From assembly GCA_038373865.1 (NCBI GenBank), contig JAXGGA010001117.1:62001-126000 (forward strand): a stretch of DNA of 64,000 nt, in the 5' to 3' direction. A model generated the notes under the pieces. The model worked only from the letters and a program-made list of their open reading frames with translations, did no database searches and was not told the origin of the DNA. This DNA is from Uloborus plumipes (lineage: Eukaryota; Arthropoda; Arachnida; Araneae; Uloboridae). A program made the translations under genes and the position numbers. Shown here one piece after another: positions 11,293-22,337 of this stretch (positions within the stretch are counted from its first letter, which is position 1; each line of letters starts with the position of its first letter).

Positions 11293-12830
11293 TTTCTGTG
11301 TTCCTGTACCACTTGAAGAAGACACTGTCTTTGTTTTTCGTCGTTAGTAATAGTCTTAACAAATGCTTCAATAAGGGCCATGCCACGCTCCGTATTGTCG
11401 TTTACAATCCTCAGTTTCTTTGGTAGTATAAAGCCTTGTTGGTAGCTATCTTAAAGATTCGAATGCTCAGGATCAAACAGCTGATATATTTTGAGTTTCT
11501 TCTTTACATGAATAAGGAGGCTTAAAATATTCCAAATCATTTCTTAGTGCTTGCACAAAAAGGGTTGCTGGGAACCCAGCTCTTAGATATTCTTTCCCAT
11601 TAACGATAAGAATGTGAAAGAAATCACATTCATATGTTACGACTACTTTTTGTTTGTCCAGCTGCAAGTTTGAACTGGTTCGGAAATATCCATAACTTGA
11701 CGCCATAAAGAATCTTTAACACAGATATAACACGAGGAACCACTCCTGGGACACGAAAACATACACCAAGAGACGGTGCTCTGCTCAAGAAAATCGCACT
11801 AAGCTCTAGTATCTTCCTCGTACACTTCTTTTACATGGGTCATCAGAAGTTAACTTTGCGCAACTTCCATTACTAGTTGCACGTTGCTCTGAATGTTCTA
11901 CCAACTCCTCAACCTCATCGTTCTTCACTCCAGGTTCAAAATTGGAATGTTTTATTCTGGACTATGATTGCTAAAACCGCTTAAAAAGCAGTATTGTAGA
12001 TCCAATGGCAGTGGAGGGTTCCGCGCAATTGCGTGAACATCGCATCTGACATTGCACACAATCAAGTACCCCAATTCTGCCTATTTATTGGTTTATCGGT
12101 TAAAATACCGAAAGACCAAGAGTAGAATAGATTTCGGTTGTAATACCACAGAAAACACAATGTCTAAAATATAATGGCGGAAAGCACAATATAAAAGTTG
12201 CTTCCCTAGTTTTTTTTCCCCAAGTTCAAACATGCTCCAACTTTAGTACCGGCAATGCATGTCGTATTGAAACACATACCACGTACGAGCTCAGTAAGTT
12301 CAAATTTATCTAACTGGTTATCGTAGAGCAGCATTTTCCGTAGCAATTCCAATGCCTGACTAACTTACTAGAACCCAGAAGTAAATTATCAATGCTTGTG
12401 GTCCTGATACTAATACTGGTATGAAACCCGCCGATCAACCTTCATTTTCCCAATTAATTTTGCATAAGTGTTTCGTTCCAGTGAACTATCAAAGGAAGTC
12501 CTAGATTTAAACGACTTTTGTAAGTTAACAGCCAATTCAGAGCGAATAGTTTGCATTTACCGTTTTATGGACGTTGTCAAATCCTCCCCATTTTGACCCA
12601 TACTTTGTACTGTAGCAGCTACTATCAAAGTGGCTTTCTGTCACTTACACTGGGCCCTGTCTAGAGTGGATGCTATGTGTTTTAGCCAAATAAACTCATA
12701 CACCTCAAACAACCGAAAAGAAAACAGAAAAAAACAGCCCGAGCTTGCAGCTGCATTTTCTAGCCAAACTCAGGTAAGAGTTAATGCAGCTTCGGAGCCG
12801 GGGGGGGGGGGTAATCGTTACAACTCACTT
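11293..12830 (-). pseudogene. Arthropod DNA-transposon protein ('FDTT..GAC' / 'VND.xERG' type), decayed
   Basis: Minus-strand pieces in N-to-C order: a segment at about 12340-12090 reading LLYDNQLDKFELTELVRGMC, then FNTTCIAGTKVGACLNL; the segment at 11473-11706 starting MASSYGYFRTSSNLQLDKQK; and a C-terminal piece at about 11293-11440 reading KKLRIVNDNTERGMALIEAF, then VKTITNDEKQRQCLLQVVQE, then HRK. The first resembles the 'FDTTASNTG..GAC' block and the last the 'VND.AERG..LI' block that recur together in a large set of uncharacterised arthropod transposon proteins. This is from memory and I cannot name the superfamily. Stops and frameshifts separate the pieces. Confidence 0.6.
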
Positions 12831-13102
12831 TGAGCTATTATTTTATTGACTAATTACTTAGTAGAGTAAACTAACGTTTTAAGTTATTCCATTTTATATG
12901 AAGAATAATATTATTTCGCGTAATGAAGCTATATACTCCAACTGTTGAAATTGCTAATTTTCAACAGAATTCGATCGCGTTGAGCGACCTCTAAATATTA
13001 TTCAATTGAGCTAAAATTTTACATACATCACATTCATGAATAGTGTAAAAAAACTGCGGGGTAAGACCAGAGAAATTCAAAAAAAAATTTTTTTGAATCA
13101 CC

Positions 13103-13106
<4 letters not shown>

Positions 13107-13198
<92 letters not shown>
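13107..13198. repeat. (TA)n inside the left palindrome arm
   Basis: TA run between the GGGTGATTC element and the foldback mariner part. It is missing from the right arm. Confidence 0.95.
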
Positions 13199-13201
<3 letters not shown>

Positions 13202-15040
13202 GGTGAGTTCGATCGAATCTGCAATACGAAAAGGGGTGATAGAAGAGCCCAAGTGGAGTATAGAACCACCCATTAGCGGTGTCAATTCGTTACCGTAACC
13301 GAGTTATGGTATATTTAAGGAAAATTCGCAAAAAAACGAAATTCTGAAAAAAAGACCAATTTCTGAAGTTCCTGTTGGGTCTACGCACAAAATAAGCACA
13401 TATTTCGAAAGAACAGAAAAAATCCTTTAAAATGACATCTTTTTCATCAAGATAGTCGCACTTCATAGCGAGTTACAAGCTTTCAAACACTGGAAACACT
13501 CAAAAATGAAATTTCATCAAACTTTTTAGTCAAAAATTTCAGAAACAACCGTATAAGCTACAACCGGTCAAATGCACCAAAAACTTTCCCATTTCACTAG
13601 CTTTCAGATGATACAACAGAAATTCATATTGGGCTTTAAGTTCAGCAGATATTCTGGCTTTTGTTTGAAACAGTATGAAAATCGTTTTTTTGTCAGAATA
13701 TGGAAACCAGCAAAGAGTCAGACTTTTATGTTCTAAATTTTCAATTTCATGTAAGTGTACTGGTTTTATTTATTCAAGAAAAGGAAAATTTTATAACTAA
13801 ATATTAAATTGTAACACTTTATTAAGTTAATAATCACAACAGAAGATAACAACACGTAGAAACAAAGGAAGCATTACTTTAACGCGCTTTTCACAAAGAA
13901 AAATTCAAAATTAAATGAGTTACACTAACATCTATGAGTACAGAGCTACTGAAATTATCATCCCCCACACCGGATAGATGCCCTTGGCCTTTTAAGAGCA
14001 AAAACTACAGTCGCTCTTAATGAAATTTCATTTCTCACTTTTGCTACTGCTCCATCAAGCCAAATGCGCAAGTCCTGCAAACTGGTTGCATCTGAGCAGT
14101 AAACTACTTGTTTCAAGAATCTCCAAACAAAGAAGTTCACTGGCGTCAGGTCTGGTGATCTAGGTGGCCAAGGAATAGGACCCAAATGACAGGATGAATG
14201 GACTCTATGAAATGAAATTTCATAGAGAGCGACGGTAGTTCTCACTCTTAAAAGGCCAAGGGCATCTATCCGGTGTGGGGGATGATAATTCCAGTAGCTC
14301 TGGGAAATTTTGAGGATTGCTTACATGTAAATGTACTCATAGATGTTAGTGTAACTCATTTAATTTTGATTTTTTTTTTGTCAAAAGCGCGTTAAAGTAA
14401 TGCTGCCTTTGTTTCTACGTGTTGTTATCTTCTCTTGTGATTATTAATTTAATAAAGTGTTACAATTTAATATTTAGTTATAAAATTTTCCTTTTCTTGA
14501 ATAAATAAACGAGTACACTTACATGAAATAGAAAATTTAGAACATAAAAGTCTGACTCTTTGCTGGTTTCCATATTCTGACAAAGGACGATTTTCATACT
14601 GTTTCAAACAAAAGCCAGAATATCTGCTGAACTTAAAGCCCAATATGATTTTCTGATCATCTGAAAGCTAGTAAAATGGGAAAGTTTTTGGTGCATTTGA
14701 CCGGTTGTAGCTCATACAGTTGTTTCTGAAATTTTTGACTGAAAAGTTTGATGAAATTTCATTTTTGAGTGTTTCCAGTGTTTGAAAGCTTGTAACTCGC
14801 TATAAAGTGCGACTATCTTGATGAAAAAGATGTCATTTTAAAGGATTTTTTCTGCTCTTTTGAAATATGTGCTTATTTTGTGCGTAGACCCAACATGAAC
14901 TTCAGAAATTGGTCTTTTTCACAGAATTTTGTTTTTTTGCGAATTTTCCTTAAATATACCATAACTCGGTTACGGTTACGAATTGAGACCGCTAATAAGT
15001 GGTTCTATACTCCACTTGGGCTCTTCTATTAAAATCTAAA
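13199..15040. mobile_element. Foldback mariner-derived element (inner part of the palindrome)
   Basis: It begins CAGGGTGAGTTCGATCGAAT directly after the TA tract. The arms (about 13240-14034 and 14208-15035) are inverted copies that carry no open frame. The loop and the innermost left arm encode a mariner-type C-terminal fragment. The right arm stops at the string complementary to about 13243, so the outermost 40 bp exist on the left only. It looks like a Tc1/mariner relative with very long inverted repeats or a foldback derivative. Confidence 0.65.
13958..14245 (-). pseudogene. mariner-type transposase C-terminal fragment in the palindrome loop
   Basis: A 95-codon open stretch contains WPPRSPDLTPVNFFVWRFLK followed by QVVY, close to the WPPRSPDLTP.DFFLWG..K..VY block around the third catalytic residue of mariner-like DDE/D transposases. 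The catalytic Asp position is Asn here (TPVN instead of TPxD). Residues after about NEISL are read from the left arm, so the real coding remnant is the loop (14035-14207). No N-terminal domain or first two catalytic residues exist nearby. Confidence 0.75.
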
Positions 15041-15514
15041 TCTATCTAAAAAATTTTTTTTTGAATTTCTCTGGTCTTACCCCGCAGTTTTTTTACACTA
15101 TTCATGAATGTGATGTATGTAAAATTTTAGCTCAATTGAATAACATTTAGAGGTCGCTCAACGCGATCGAATTCTGTTGAAAATTAGCAATTTCGAGAGT
15201 TGGAGTATATAGCTTCATTACCCGAAATAATATTATTCTTCATATAAAATGGAATAACTTAAAACGTTAGTTTACTCTACTAAGTAATTAGTCAATAAAA
15301 TAATAGCTCAAAGTGAGTTGTAACGATTACCCCCCCCCCCTCGCTCCAAAGCTGCATTATCTCTTACCTGAGTTTGGGTAGAAAATGCAGCTGCAACCTC
15401 GGGTTATGGTTTCTGTTTTCTTTTCTGTTGTTTGAGGTGTATGAGTTTATTTGGCTAAAACACCTAGCATCCACTCTAGACAGGGCACAGTATAAGTGAC
15501 AGAAAGCCACTTTG

Positions 15515-16606
15515 ATAGTAGCTGCTACAGTACAAAGTATGGGTCAAAATGGGGAGGATTTGACAACGTCCATAAAACGGTAAATGCAAACTATTCGCTC
15601 TGAATTGGCCGTTAACTTACAAAAGTCGTTTAAATCTAGGACTTCTTTTGATAGTTCACTGGAACGAAACACTTATGCAAAATATATTGGGAAAATGAAG
15701 GATGATCGGCGGGCTTCATACCAGTATTAGTATCAGGACCACAAGCATTGATGATTTACTTCTGGGTTCTAGTAAGCTAGTCAGGCATTGAAATTGCTAC
15801 GGAAAATACTGCTATACGATAACCAGGTAGATAAATGGGAACTTACTGAGCTCGTAGGTGGTATGTGTTTCAATACGACATGCATTGCCGGTACTAAAGT
15901 TGGAGCATGTTTGAACTTGGGAAAAAAAACTAGGGAAGCAACTGTTATATTGTGCTTTCTGCCATTATATTTTAGACATTGTGTTTTCAGTGGTATTACA
16001 ACCGAAATCCATTCTACTCTTGGTCTTTCGGTATTTTAACCGATAAACCAAGAAATAGGTAGAATTGGGGTATTTGATTGCGTGCAATGTCAGATGCGAT
16101 GTTCACGCAACTGCGTGGAACCATCCACTGCTATTGGATCTACAATACTGCTTTTTATGCGGTTTTAGCAATCATAGTCCAGAATAAAACAATTTAATTT
16201 TAAACCTGGAGTGAGGAACGATGAGGTTGAAGAGTTGGTAGCACATTCAGAGCAACGTGCAACTAGTAATGGAAGTTGAGTAAAGTTAACTTCTGATGAC
16301 CCATGTAAAGGAAGATATTAGAGCTTAGTGCGATTTTCTTGAGCAGAGCACTTTCTCTTGGTGTATGTTTTCGTGTCCCAGGAGTGGTTCCTCGTGTTAT
16401 ATCTGTGTTAAAGATTCTTTATGGCTTCAAGTTATGGATATTTTCCAACGAGTTCAAACTTGCAGCTGGACAAACAAAAGGTATTCGTAACATATGAATG
16501 TGATTTCTTTCACATTCTTGTCGTTAATGGGAAAGAATATCTAAGAGCTGGGTTCCCAGCAACCCTTTTTGTGCAAACACTAAGAAATGATTTAGAATAT
16601 TTTTAG
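15515..16606 (+). pseudogene. Second (inverted) copy of the arthropod transposon protein remnant
   Basis: This is the right-arm counterpart of the minus-strand remnant at 11473-12830. In order it reads VAATVQSMGQNGEDLTTSIK, a stop, MQTIRSELAVNLQKSFKSRT (about 15590-15710), then a better preserved piece from 15788 containing ELTELVGGMCFNTT and GTKVGACLNLGKKTREATVI, then DEVEELVAHSEQRA near 16215, then MASSYGYFPTSSNLQLDKQK from 16421. The C-terminal 'VND..ERG' block lies outside the palindrome and exists only on the left. Frames between pieces are broken. Confidence 0.55.
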
Positions 16607-16608
16607 CG

Positions 16609-16609
<1 letters not shown>

Positions 16610-16658
<49 letters not shown>
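16610..16658. repeat. (TA)n at the right end of the palindrome
   Basis: TA run starting a few bases after the right arm ends. Confidence 0.95.
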
Positions 16659-16661
<3 letters not shown>

Positions 16662-17693
16662 GAATAAACTACTGTAAATTTAGATTTTGAGTCCCAATCG
16701 AAGTTCCTTGCTGAGTTCAAGAACGTGAAGAACAGCTTGGTATTGAAGTGCACGGAAAATCAAAGACACCCGTTCTTATTTTTTTAAAGGTAATAATTAC
16801 AAAAATAATGTCGAGTTAGAAGTCCAACAATGAGAAAAACTAGTGCGTCTCCCCCCCCCCAAAAAAAAAGGAAAAAAAGCTACTAATTAGAAACGGAGGA
16901 ACAAAAAAACCACCGGATAAGAAATTTACCAATTAGAACACATTTCAAAAGACGAAGATAACCAATGAGAAGTTAAGAACCAATAAAAGAAAGAAAAGCA
17001 ATTATAAAAACCAGTTTCCAGACATCTAAGAGAATAACAGCTCTTATCATCTTTCATAAATTAGTATTGAGATTATTTTTCAAGCAAGTTGTAAGAATAA
17101 AAGCAAACTAAAATCAAGGAAAAAGGTTTGTAAGATAAAAATTATAAAATATGCGTTTTGTTTGAAACATCTGAAAGTACTATATTCGTTTGTAACTTTA
17201 CGTCGTGAACTTATTTTTCTTCATTTCTTTTCAAAGCTGGCTGATATTAAGAAGACAATTAGGATTTAATAGGCGGGGTTCAATCGTTGATTTTTTTAAC
17301 AGAAGAACAATACATTTTGTATAGCAGTTGTATATACAGCAGTTGTAGGGATTGAATTTCAGTTAAACGCTTGTAATTTTGGAGCACAATGAAAAATTTG
17401 ATTTTTGTGAAGGTTTTTACATTTAGTAATACGATTCATCTACCAAGTAATACTGTAAATCATTTCAATCGAAAATTAAATTCAATATAAAATTGAAATT
17501 GTTAAATTAGAGTCACTGTATCAAAAGTTAAAAAAAAAAAAAAAATCCACAATTTTGTTGTGCTCAAAAGAATTTATGAATACGGTTAAAACTATTTATG
17601 AAGTTGATTCTAATCGTCAAAATGTAAATACTAATAAATTTTGCTCTAACCAAATTTATGAACTAAAATATATTTTATTTTGATCAAATTAAA
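16659..17693. other. No recognisable feature
   Basis: AT-rich sequence with homopolymer runs (C then A at 16850-16870, A at 17530-17544). No coding or repeat structure that I can support. Confidence 0.5.
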
Positions 17694-17695
17694 TA

Positions 17696-18340
17696 GGGTA
17701 GATTGGGAAAGACGCCTTAGTTTTTGACTTTATTTTGTATAAAATAGGTCATTTTGTTTTATTTTCAAAATTTCATTTTATCCACGAAATATGGTCTTTT
17801 GGGATTATTAAAAAAACAAGTTTTGCTTTGAAAAATAATTTTTTACCACCGAAAATAAATGAGTATAAAACAATTCCATTTCGGCGGATTCCCCAACGGT
17901 TGTGGAAGATGTCGTTAGTGCAATTTTCGTTGGGGGAAGATACCGTACGCGAGTTTTTGCACCAACTATTGTATACAATGCATTTTATCGAATCACATTT
18001 TTTTTTCCGAAGGTGGGTTTAGTAATCTAGGTCTATGTTTTGAGTAGAATCATGGTTTTCTCCAGGGCGCGTCGAAAAGCTACGACATCTTCCCCAAACG
18101 AAATTACGCCGTGTAAGTGAAAGGCATTTAACACTATTTCGAGTACTTAACAGAGAGGTAAAAATGACAAACACTACAAAAACACCCCTTAAATCAGAGG
18201 GAAGTCAAAACCAAGTTGTGTGCACTCTCGATGTACATGCTCCTTTATTCTCACAGTGGATGGCTGTTTTTGTTGATACTTGTGGGTGCTACACATGATG
18301 CGGCATCTTCCCCAATACGGCGTATTCCCCCAAACTACCC
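17696..18340. mobile_element. pogo-like MITE, 645 bp, with a repeated CATCTTCCCC word
   Basis: The left end GGGTAGATTGGGAAAGACGC pairs with the right end, whose reverse complement is GGGTAGTTTGGGGGAATACG. The left flank is TA and the right flank TC, so one copy of a TA duplication may have mutated. A word of the type CATCTTCCCCAAACG occurs inside in both orientations (near 17908, 17929, 18080, 18303, 18324) and resembles the terminal sequence itself. The internal open frame matches nothing known. Confidence 0.65.
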
Positions 18341-18420
18341 TCGTGAAACATTTCGTAAAAAGTAAACATCCCAGAAAACACTAACTAAAGAGCGATATTT
18401 AACTTTTAAAAGAAATCCTT

Positions 18421-19284
18421 TGTTCTATATCTGTTCAGCTTTTGTAATCTCACTAGGACAGGTTCGTCAAGTGTGGTGAAGGAACTCATCAAATAAAACA
18501 AAGCCAGATTAAAAAAAAGGTTATACATTTATTTGTACACAGTGGCTTCTATCAAATCGACTGAGGCATGGTTAATTACAATGAGGTTGGGGTTACACAT
18601 TAGGACAAAAGGGGTTCCACAATATTTTTCTTTTTGGGGAGGCAAGGTAAGAGACAAAACTTGTTACCTCATTAATGTTCTATGAATCTCCATAATAAGT
18701 TACTGGGTCCACATTGCAGGCATCTTACTGGGTCCACATTGCAGTCATCTAGGCACACCTTTTTTGATCTCTGGTAGATCTCCTTTTTTCCATCTAAGAA
18801 CATCTGCCCTTTTGGCAGCTATTTCCTGGAAAGACTTCAGCACATCCTCTTGTGCTCACGGAATAGCCTCCAAATTTTGTACTATTTCTTCAATTTTATC
18901 ACTCAAACACACACTCTTTTCATGGGCAAGACTGGCCACATGTTCTTCTTTTTCACTGCACACCACCCTTTTTTCTTTTTTCTTTTCACCCCTGATCCCC
19001 CTTGTTGCCAATCCCCACTCCCCAAAAGTATCACCCCCAGGAAAAAAACCAAGCAGAGTTGAGTTGAAAAATGGGGAAAGACATGTGGAAGTCACAATTA
19101 ATAATTTAAAAGGGAATTTCAAAGCATCTTTTCAAGTTTAAAAAGATATTATTCTAATTAAAATAATTAAGCATTTTGAAAAAAAAAACATAAAGTTTTC
19201 CAAAATATATTAGTGACTAAATGTCTAAACTGCAACTGTTAATTCACTGTTTACCTTCAGGAAACACACAACCACACACCAACA
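18421..19284 (-). repeat. 3' LTR of the Gypsy element
   Basis: In element orientation it starts TGTTGGTGTGTGG and ends ATATAGAACA, the usual TG...CA limits. It is nearly identical to 25465-26334. It holds two copies of a 26-bp TTACTGGGTCCACATTGCAG repeat where the 5' LTR has three. AATAAA in element orientation lies near 18530 and could serve polyadenylation. Open frames inside it (for example about 18764-19141) are read-through, not genes. Confidence 0.95.
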
Positions 19285-19298
19285 TATCTTCCCCCGCC
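19285..19298 (-). other. Polypurine tract
   Basis: GGCGGGGGAAGATA on the element strand stands directly before the 3' LTR, the place and composition of a plus-strand primer. Confidence 0.8.
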
Positions 19299-20059
19299 GA
19301 ACAAAAAAAAAAAATTTTTTTTTTTTTTTTTGAACAAATGTGTCAGGCATATGCAGTAACAACAACTACGTGGCCTTTAAACAAATAACCATCGATTTTA
19401 CATTTGAAACATTAAATACAGCCAAATACCCAACCCATAGAGACGACGAGTCAAAACTTTTCAGAAACAGAGAACTATAATAACAGCGGAAGAATCAAAC
19501 ACAACCCAAGCACATATTTCACATTCCCAGCAAGCTAAACACCAGCCCGACAGAGAATGCAGAACATGCCCTCAAATTGCGGTTGACACCACAAGGTGAA
19601 AATCAGGGCCCTTGATAACCACCGGCGCGGAATTTCATGAACTCATCTAACTACATTTTAGTGAAAAAAAAAAGCTTTCTTTTTACCCCACTGAAAAGTG
19701 ACTGCATAAGAGGCTGACACAAATGTGACTTCGTTTAAACAGCATAACTGATGGCAAAAGTGACCAATGACTAAAAATGAATTATATAAATATCAACTAG
19801 TTACTTCAATGACATATGAACAAAATGATATCACATCTCATCACACAAACAATTGAGACACTACTACTGTTCTTCCACATGCTAGGTTATACCATATTAA
19901 AATGTGCAATGAAGTGAAGACACATATTAATAAGATCACACAGTTGATGTGGCACACAATACAAATATATACAATATAAATACACACAATAAAAATTCCA
20001 ACTAAAAATATATACATAAGCTAGTAGCTTCAATTAAAAACTATGTACAAGAAGGAGCT
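19299..20059 (-). other. Retrotransposon 3' untranslated region
   Basis: Between the pol stop and the polypurine tract lie about 760 bp without a coherent frame. There is no sign of an env-like gene. An A/T homopolymer hairpin (A12 then T17) occurs at about 19306-19331. Confidence 0.7.
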
Positions 20060-22330
20060 TTACGAATAGACAACAAACCCTTGGTTATTACGTTGCCTCA
20101 AATTGTAACGCATGTTACGTATCTGTGTCATATCACTTTCAGAAGTGGTTGATATTTCCACATTTGCTCCGACATTTAATTCATCAATCATTTGATCGTC
20201 ACTATTTTGGGAATTAACAACCAACTCAGATGAGGGCACAACTTGCTGAGCACAAGAGCTCGTCCAAATTGGATGGAAAAGATCTGTGAATGGTTCAGTT
20301 CGCGAACCATCAGTGACAGATTCAGAGTGTATATTCTCAATGGCATTGTTAGACTTTAACCGATTCCTTCTTTCAACCTGATTTTGATCTACATCTATAA
20401 TTAAAGGTACGGTTGTTTCATAGGGGTTAGGGCTTGTGTATGGAATAATTCGGTTCATATGAACCGTCTGAACTTTGCTTAAATTGTCAACCAGGGCAAT
20501 TTCAAATAGCACAGGCGACTTCTGCGAAATTACCCTGTAAGGACCTACATTTTGTTTTATTAATTTCTTTGAAAGCCCCACTGGAATTACCTCAGAGTGT
20601 AAATAGACTAAATTTCCTACCGCTATATCCTTCAAAGAACCCCTTATATTTGAGGCCTCCTCCTGCCTTTTGGCAGCATTTTCCAAATTTTCCTTAATGT
20701 TATTGTACACGGAATAAAGTCTATTTGAAAGAACCTGAGAATATAATTGAACATCCGAATATGATCTTACAGGTGAACTCACCATAAGGTCTGATGGGGT
20801 CCTCAAATCCCTACCGTAGGTGACAAATGCCGGAGTATCTGACAGTGCACTATGTCTACTTGTTCTGTGAGCAAAGAGTGCAAGCGGAAGGCATTCACAC
20901 CAGTCTGACTGATTTTTTTCCACTAAGTGAGACAGGCTATTAATTAAGGTCGCATTTAACCTCTCCACTACTCCATTTCCCTGCGGATTATAACTCACAG
21001 TCTGCCTCTTCTTAATACCCAACAGCTTGCACACTTCTAGCATAGCTTCTGATATAAAATTTTTGCCCCTATCAGTATATAATATGTCCATTATCCCATG
21101 ACGTGATATAAAGTCAATGATAACTTTAGCCACAGTACTAGTCTTTATGTCAGGAACAGGGTAAGCCTCTGGCCAACGAGTGAAGTAATCAGTGATCACT
21201 AATATGTACTTATTACCCCTGCTGGAGGTCACTAAAGGACCAACCGCATCCATCGAGACCTTTTGAAATGGCCGATTTGGCACGGGTACGTGCTGCAAGG
21301 GAGCCTTCTGGTTACGTTTAAACCCGCGCCTACACACACAAGAATGGCATGACGCCACATAGTTTTTTATTTCATTGAAATAGCCCGGCCAGTAGAATGA
21401 CTGTCTGATTCGGCTTAAAGTTCTAGAAAAACCCGGATGAGCTACACATTTGCTGTCATGACATAAAAACAATATTTCGTACCTTAAGGAAACCGGTACA
21501 ACCAATTTTGGCTTTCTGTTGTAATAAGCATCATATCTAGTACCTTTTGGAATGCACATTAAAACATTATCGTGGTTTATAAAAAAATTAAATTTAGGAT
21601 GCAAATCATCTATGTCTTCATTATTTCTAAGCTTTTCCATAATGTTCTTACAAAAATCATCACTTTCTTGACGTTTACAAATCTCGTTATTGTCAATAGC
21701 ACCAAAATCTGTCTCCCAACTAGCATTAGCCATAGGGGTTAATGTATCCAAATTGCTATCGACAACTTCTCTCGATAAATGGTCCGCAAACTGGTTTAAC
21801 TTGCCTGGTTTATGAATTATTGAATATGAATATTCTTGGAGGGAAAGTACCCACCGTGCAATTCTTGAAGATGAATCCTTCAAGTTAAATACATATGATA
21901 AGGACTTTTGATCACAGAAAATTGTGAAAGGCTTTCCTACTAAGTAGTGTTTAAAGTGGTTGACACCAAAGATTACTCCCAATGCTTCCTTCTCAAATAC
22001 CGAATAATTTAGTTCAGAATGAGATAATTTTCTCGAGGCACATGCAATGGGATGCTGAAAGCCTGAATCATCCTCTTGCAAAAGTACACAGCCAAGGGCA
22101 AAATTACTAGCGTCAGTCGCAATCGAAAAAGGTTTCTCAAAGTTGGGCAGTCGTAGACACGGTTCAGATATTAAAGCTTCTTTTAAAGATTGGTAAGACT
22201 TATCTGCCTCACTTGACCAGTTAAATCTAACATCATTTTTAGTTAGTTTGGTCAAAGGTAGAGCTAAATCGGCGAAATTTGGAATGAATTTTCTGTAAAA
22301 ACCCGTCAAACCCAAAAATGCTCTCACCTG
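20060..22330 (-). CDS. pol: Gypsy pol, part 2: RNase H and integrase
   Basis: An uninterrupted 755-codon frame continues the pol reading frame beyond the MITE. It starts with the RT connection (FLGLTGFYRKFIPNFADLAL). RNase H follows with Asp72 (TDAS), Glu112/114 (FEKEAL) and Asp139 (FCDQ), residues counted from the first codon. The integrase zinc finger is H290-x6-H297-x29-C327-x2-C330, followed by the catalytic triad Asp360, Asp419 and Glu455 with exactly 35 residues between the last two (DD35E). A GPYRVI segment near residue 605 matches the GPY/F module. It ends with an Asn/Arg-rich tail. All catalytic residues are present. The first codon is not a real start, because this is the downstream half of a polyprotein. 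Confidence 0.95.
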   Translation of the reverse strand, partial: QVRAFLGLTGFYRKFIPNFADLALPLTKLTKNDVRFNWSSEADKSYQSLKEALISEPCLRLPNFEKPFSIATDASNFALGCVLLQEDDSGFQHPIACASRKLSHSELNYSVFEKEALGVIFGVNHFKHYLVGKPFTIFCDQKSLSYVFNLKDSSSRIARWVLSLQEYSYSIIHKPGKLNQFADHLSREVVDSNLDTLTPMANASWETDFGAIDNNEICKRQESDDFCKNIMEKLRNNEDIDDLHPKFNFFINHDNVLMCIPKGTRYDAYYNRKPKLVVPVSLRYEILFLCHDSKCVAHPGFSRTLSRIRQSFYWPGYFNEIKNYVASCHSCVCRRGFKRNQKAPLQHVPVPNRPFQKVSMDAVGPLVTSSRGNKYILVITDYFTRWPEAYPVPDIKTSTVAKVIIDFISRHGIMDILYTDRGKNFISEAMLEVCKLLGIKKRQTVSYNPQGNGVVERLNATLINSLSHLVEKNQSDWCECLPLALFAHRTSRHSALSDTPAFVTYGRDLRTPSDLMVSSPVRSYSDVQLYSQVLSNRLYSVYNNIKENLENAAKRQEEASNIRGSLKDIAVGNLVYLHSEVIPVGLSKKLIKQNVGPYRVISQKSPVLFEIALVDNLSKVQTVHMNRIIPYTSPNPYETTVPLIIDVDQNQVERRNRLKSNNAIENIHSESVTDGSRTEPFTDLFHPIWTSSCAQQVVPSSELVVNSQNSDDQMIDELNVGANVEISTTSESDMTQIRNMRYNLRQRNNQGFVVYS

Positions 22331-22337
22331 CTTCTTA

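Larger units (their letters stand above)
10547..13106 (-). mobile_element. GGGTGATTC-ended DNA transposon with decayed protein gene
   Basis: The left end TTAGGGTGATTCAGAAA and the reverse complement of the right end, TTAGGGTGATTCAAAAA, form terminal inverted repeats inside (TA)n tracts. The left subterminal region holds three direct repeats of 170 bp. The remainder carries minus-strand remnants of a transposon protein (listed separately). Most of it (from about 11520) is repeated in inverse orientation at 15045-16606. Confidence 0.8.
11520..16606. repeat. Giant inverted repeat (palindrome), arms about 2.4-2.5 kb, loop about 170 bp
   Basis: The left arm 11520-14034 and the right arm 14208-16606 are reverse complements along their length, with scattered substitutions and indels. 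Matched landmarks: MASSYGYF start at 11706 (minus) and 16421 (plus); G/C homopolymers near 12801 and 15331; CGGATAGATG at 13971 against CATCTATCCG at 14263; AGAGCCCAAGTGGAGTATAG near 13243 against its complement near 15020. The only large asymmetry is the (TA)n tract and the element termini at 13080-13240, absent on the right. The loop holds a mariner transposase fragment. Confidence 0.92.

Noticed and set aside
11520..16606. Palindrome as a pure assembly or fold-back read artefact
   Set aside because: Arms differ by many substitutions and by a large (TA)n segment, which an artefact of one molecule would not show; raw reads should still be checked.
18764..19141. 125-codon open frame
   Set aside because: It lies inside the 3' LTR and on the strand opposite to the element; read-through only.
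19299..20059. env-like gene downstream of pol
   Set aside because: No coherent frame, signal peptide or membrane segment between the pol stop and the polypurine tract.
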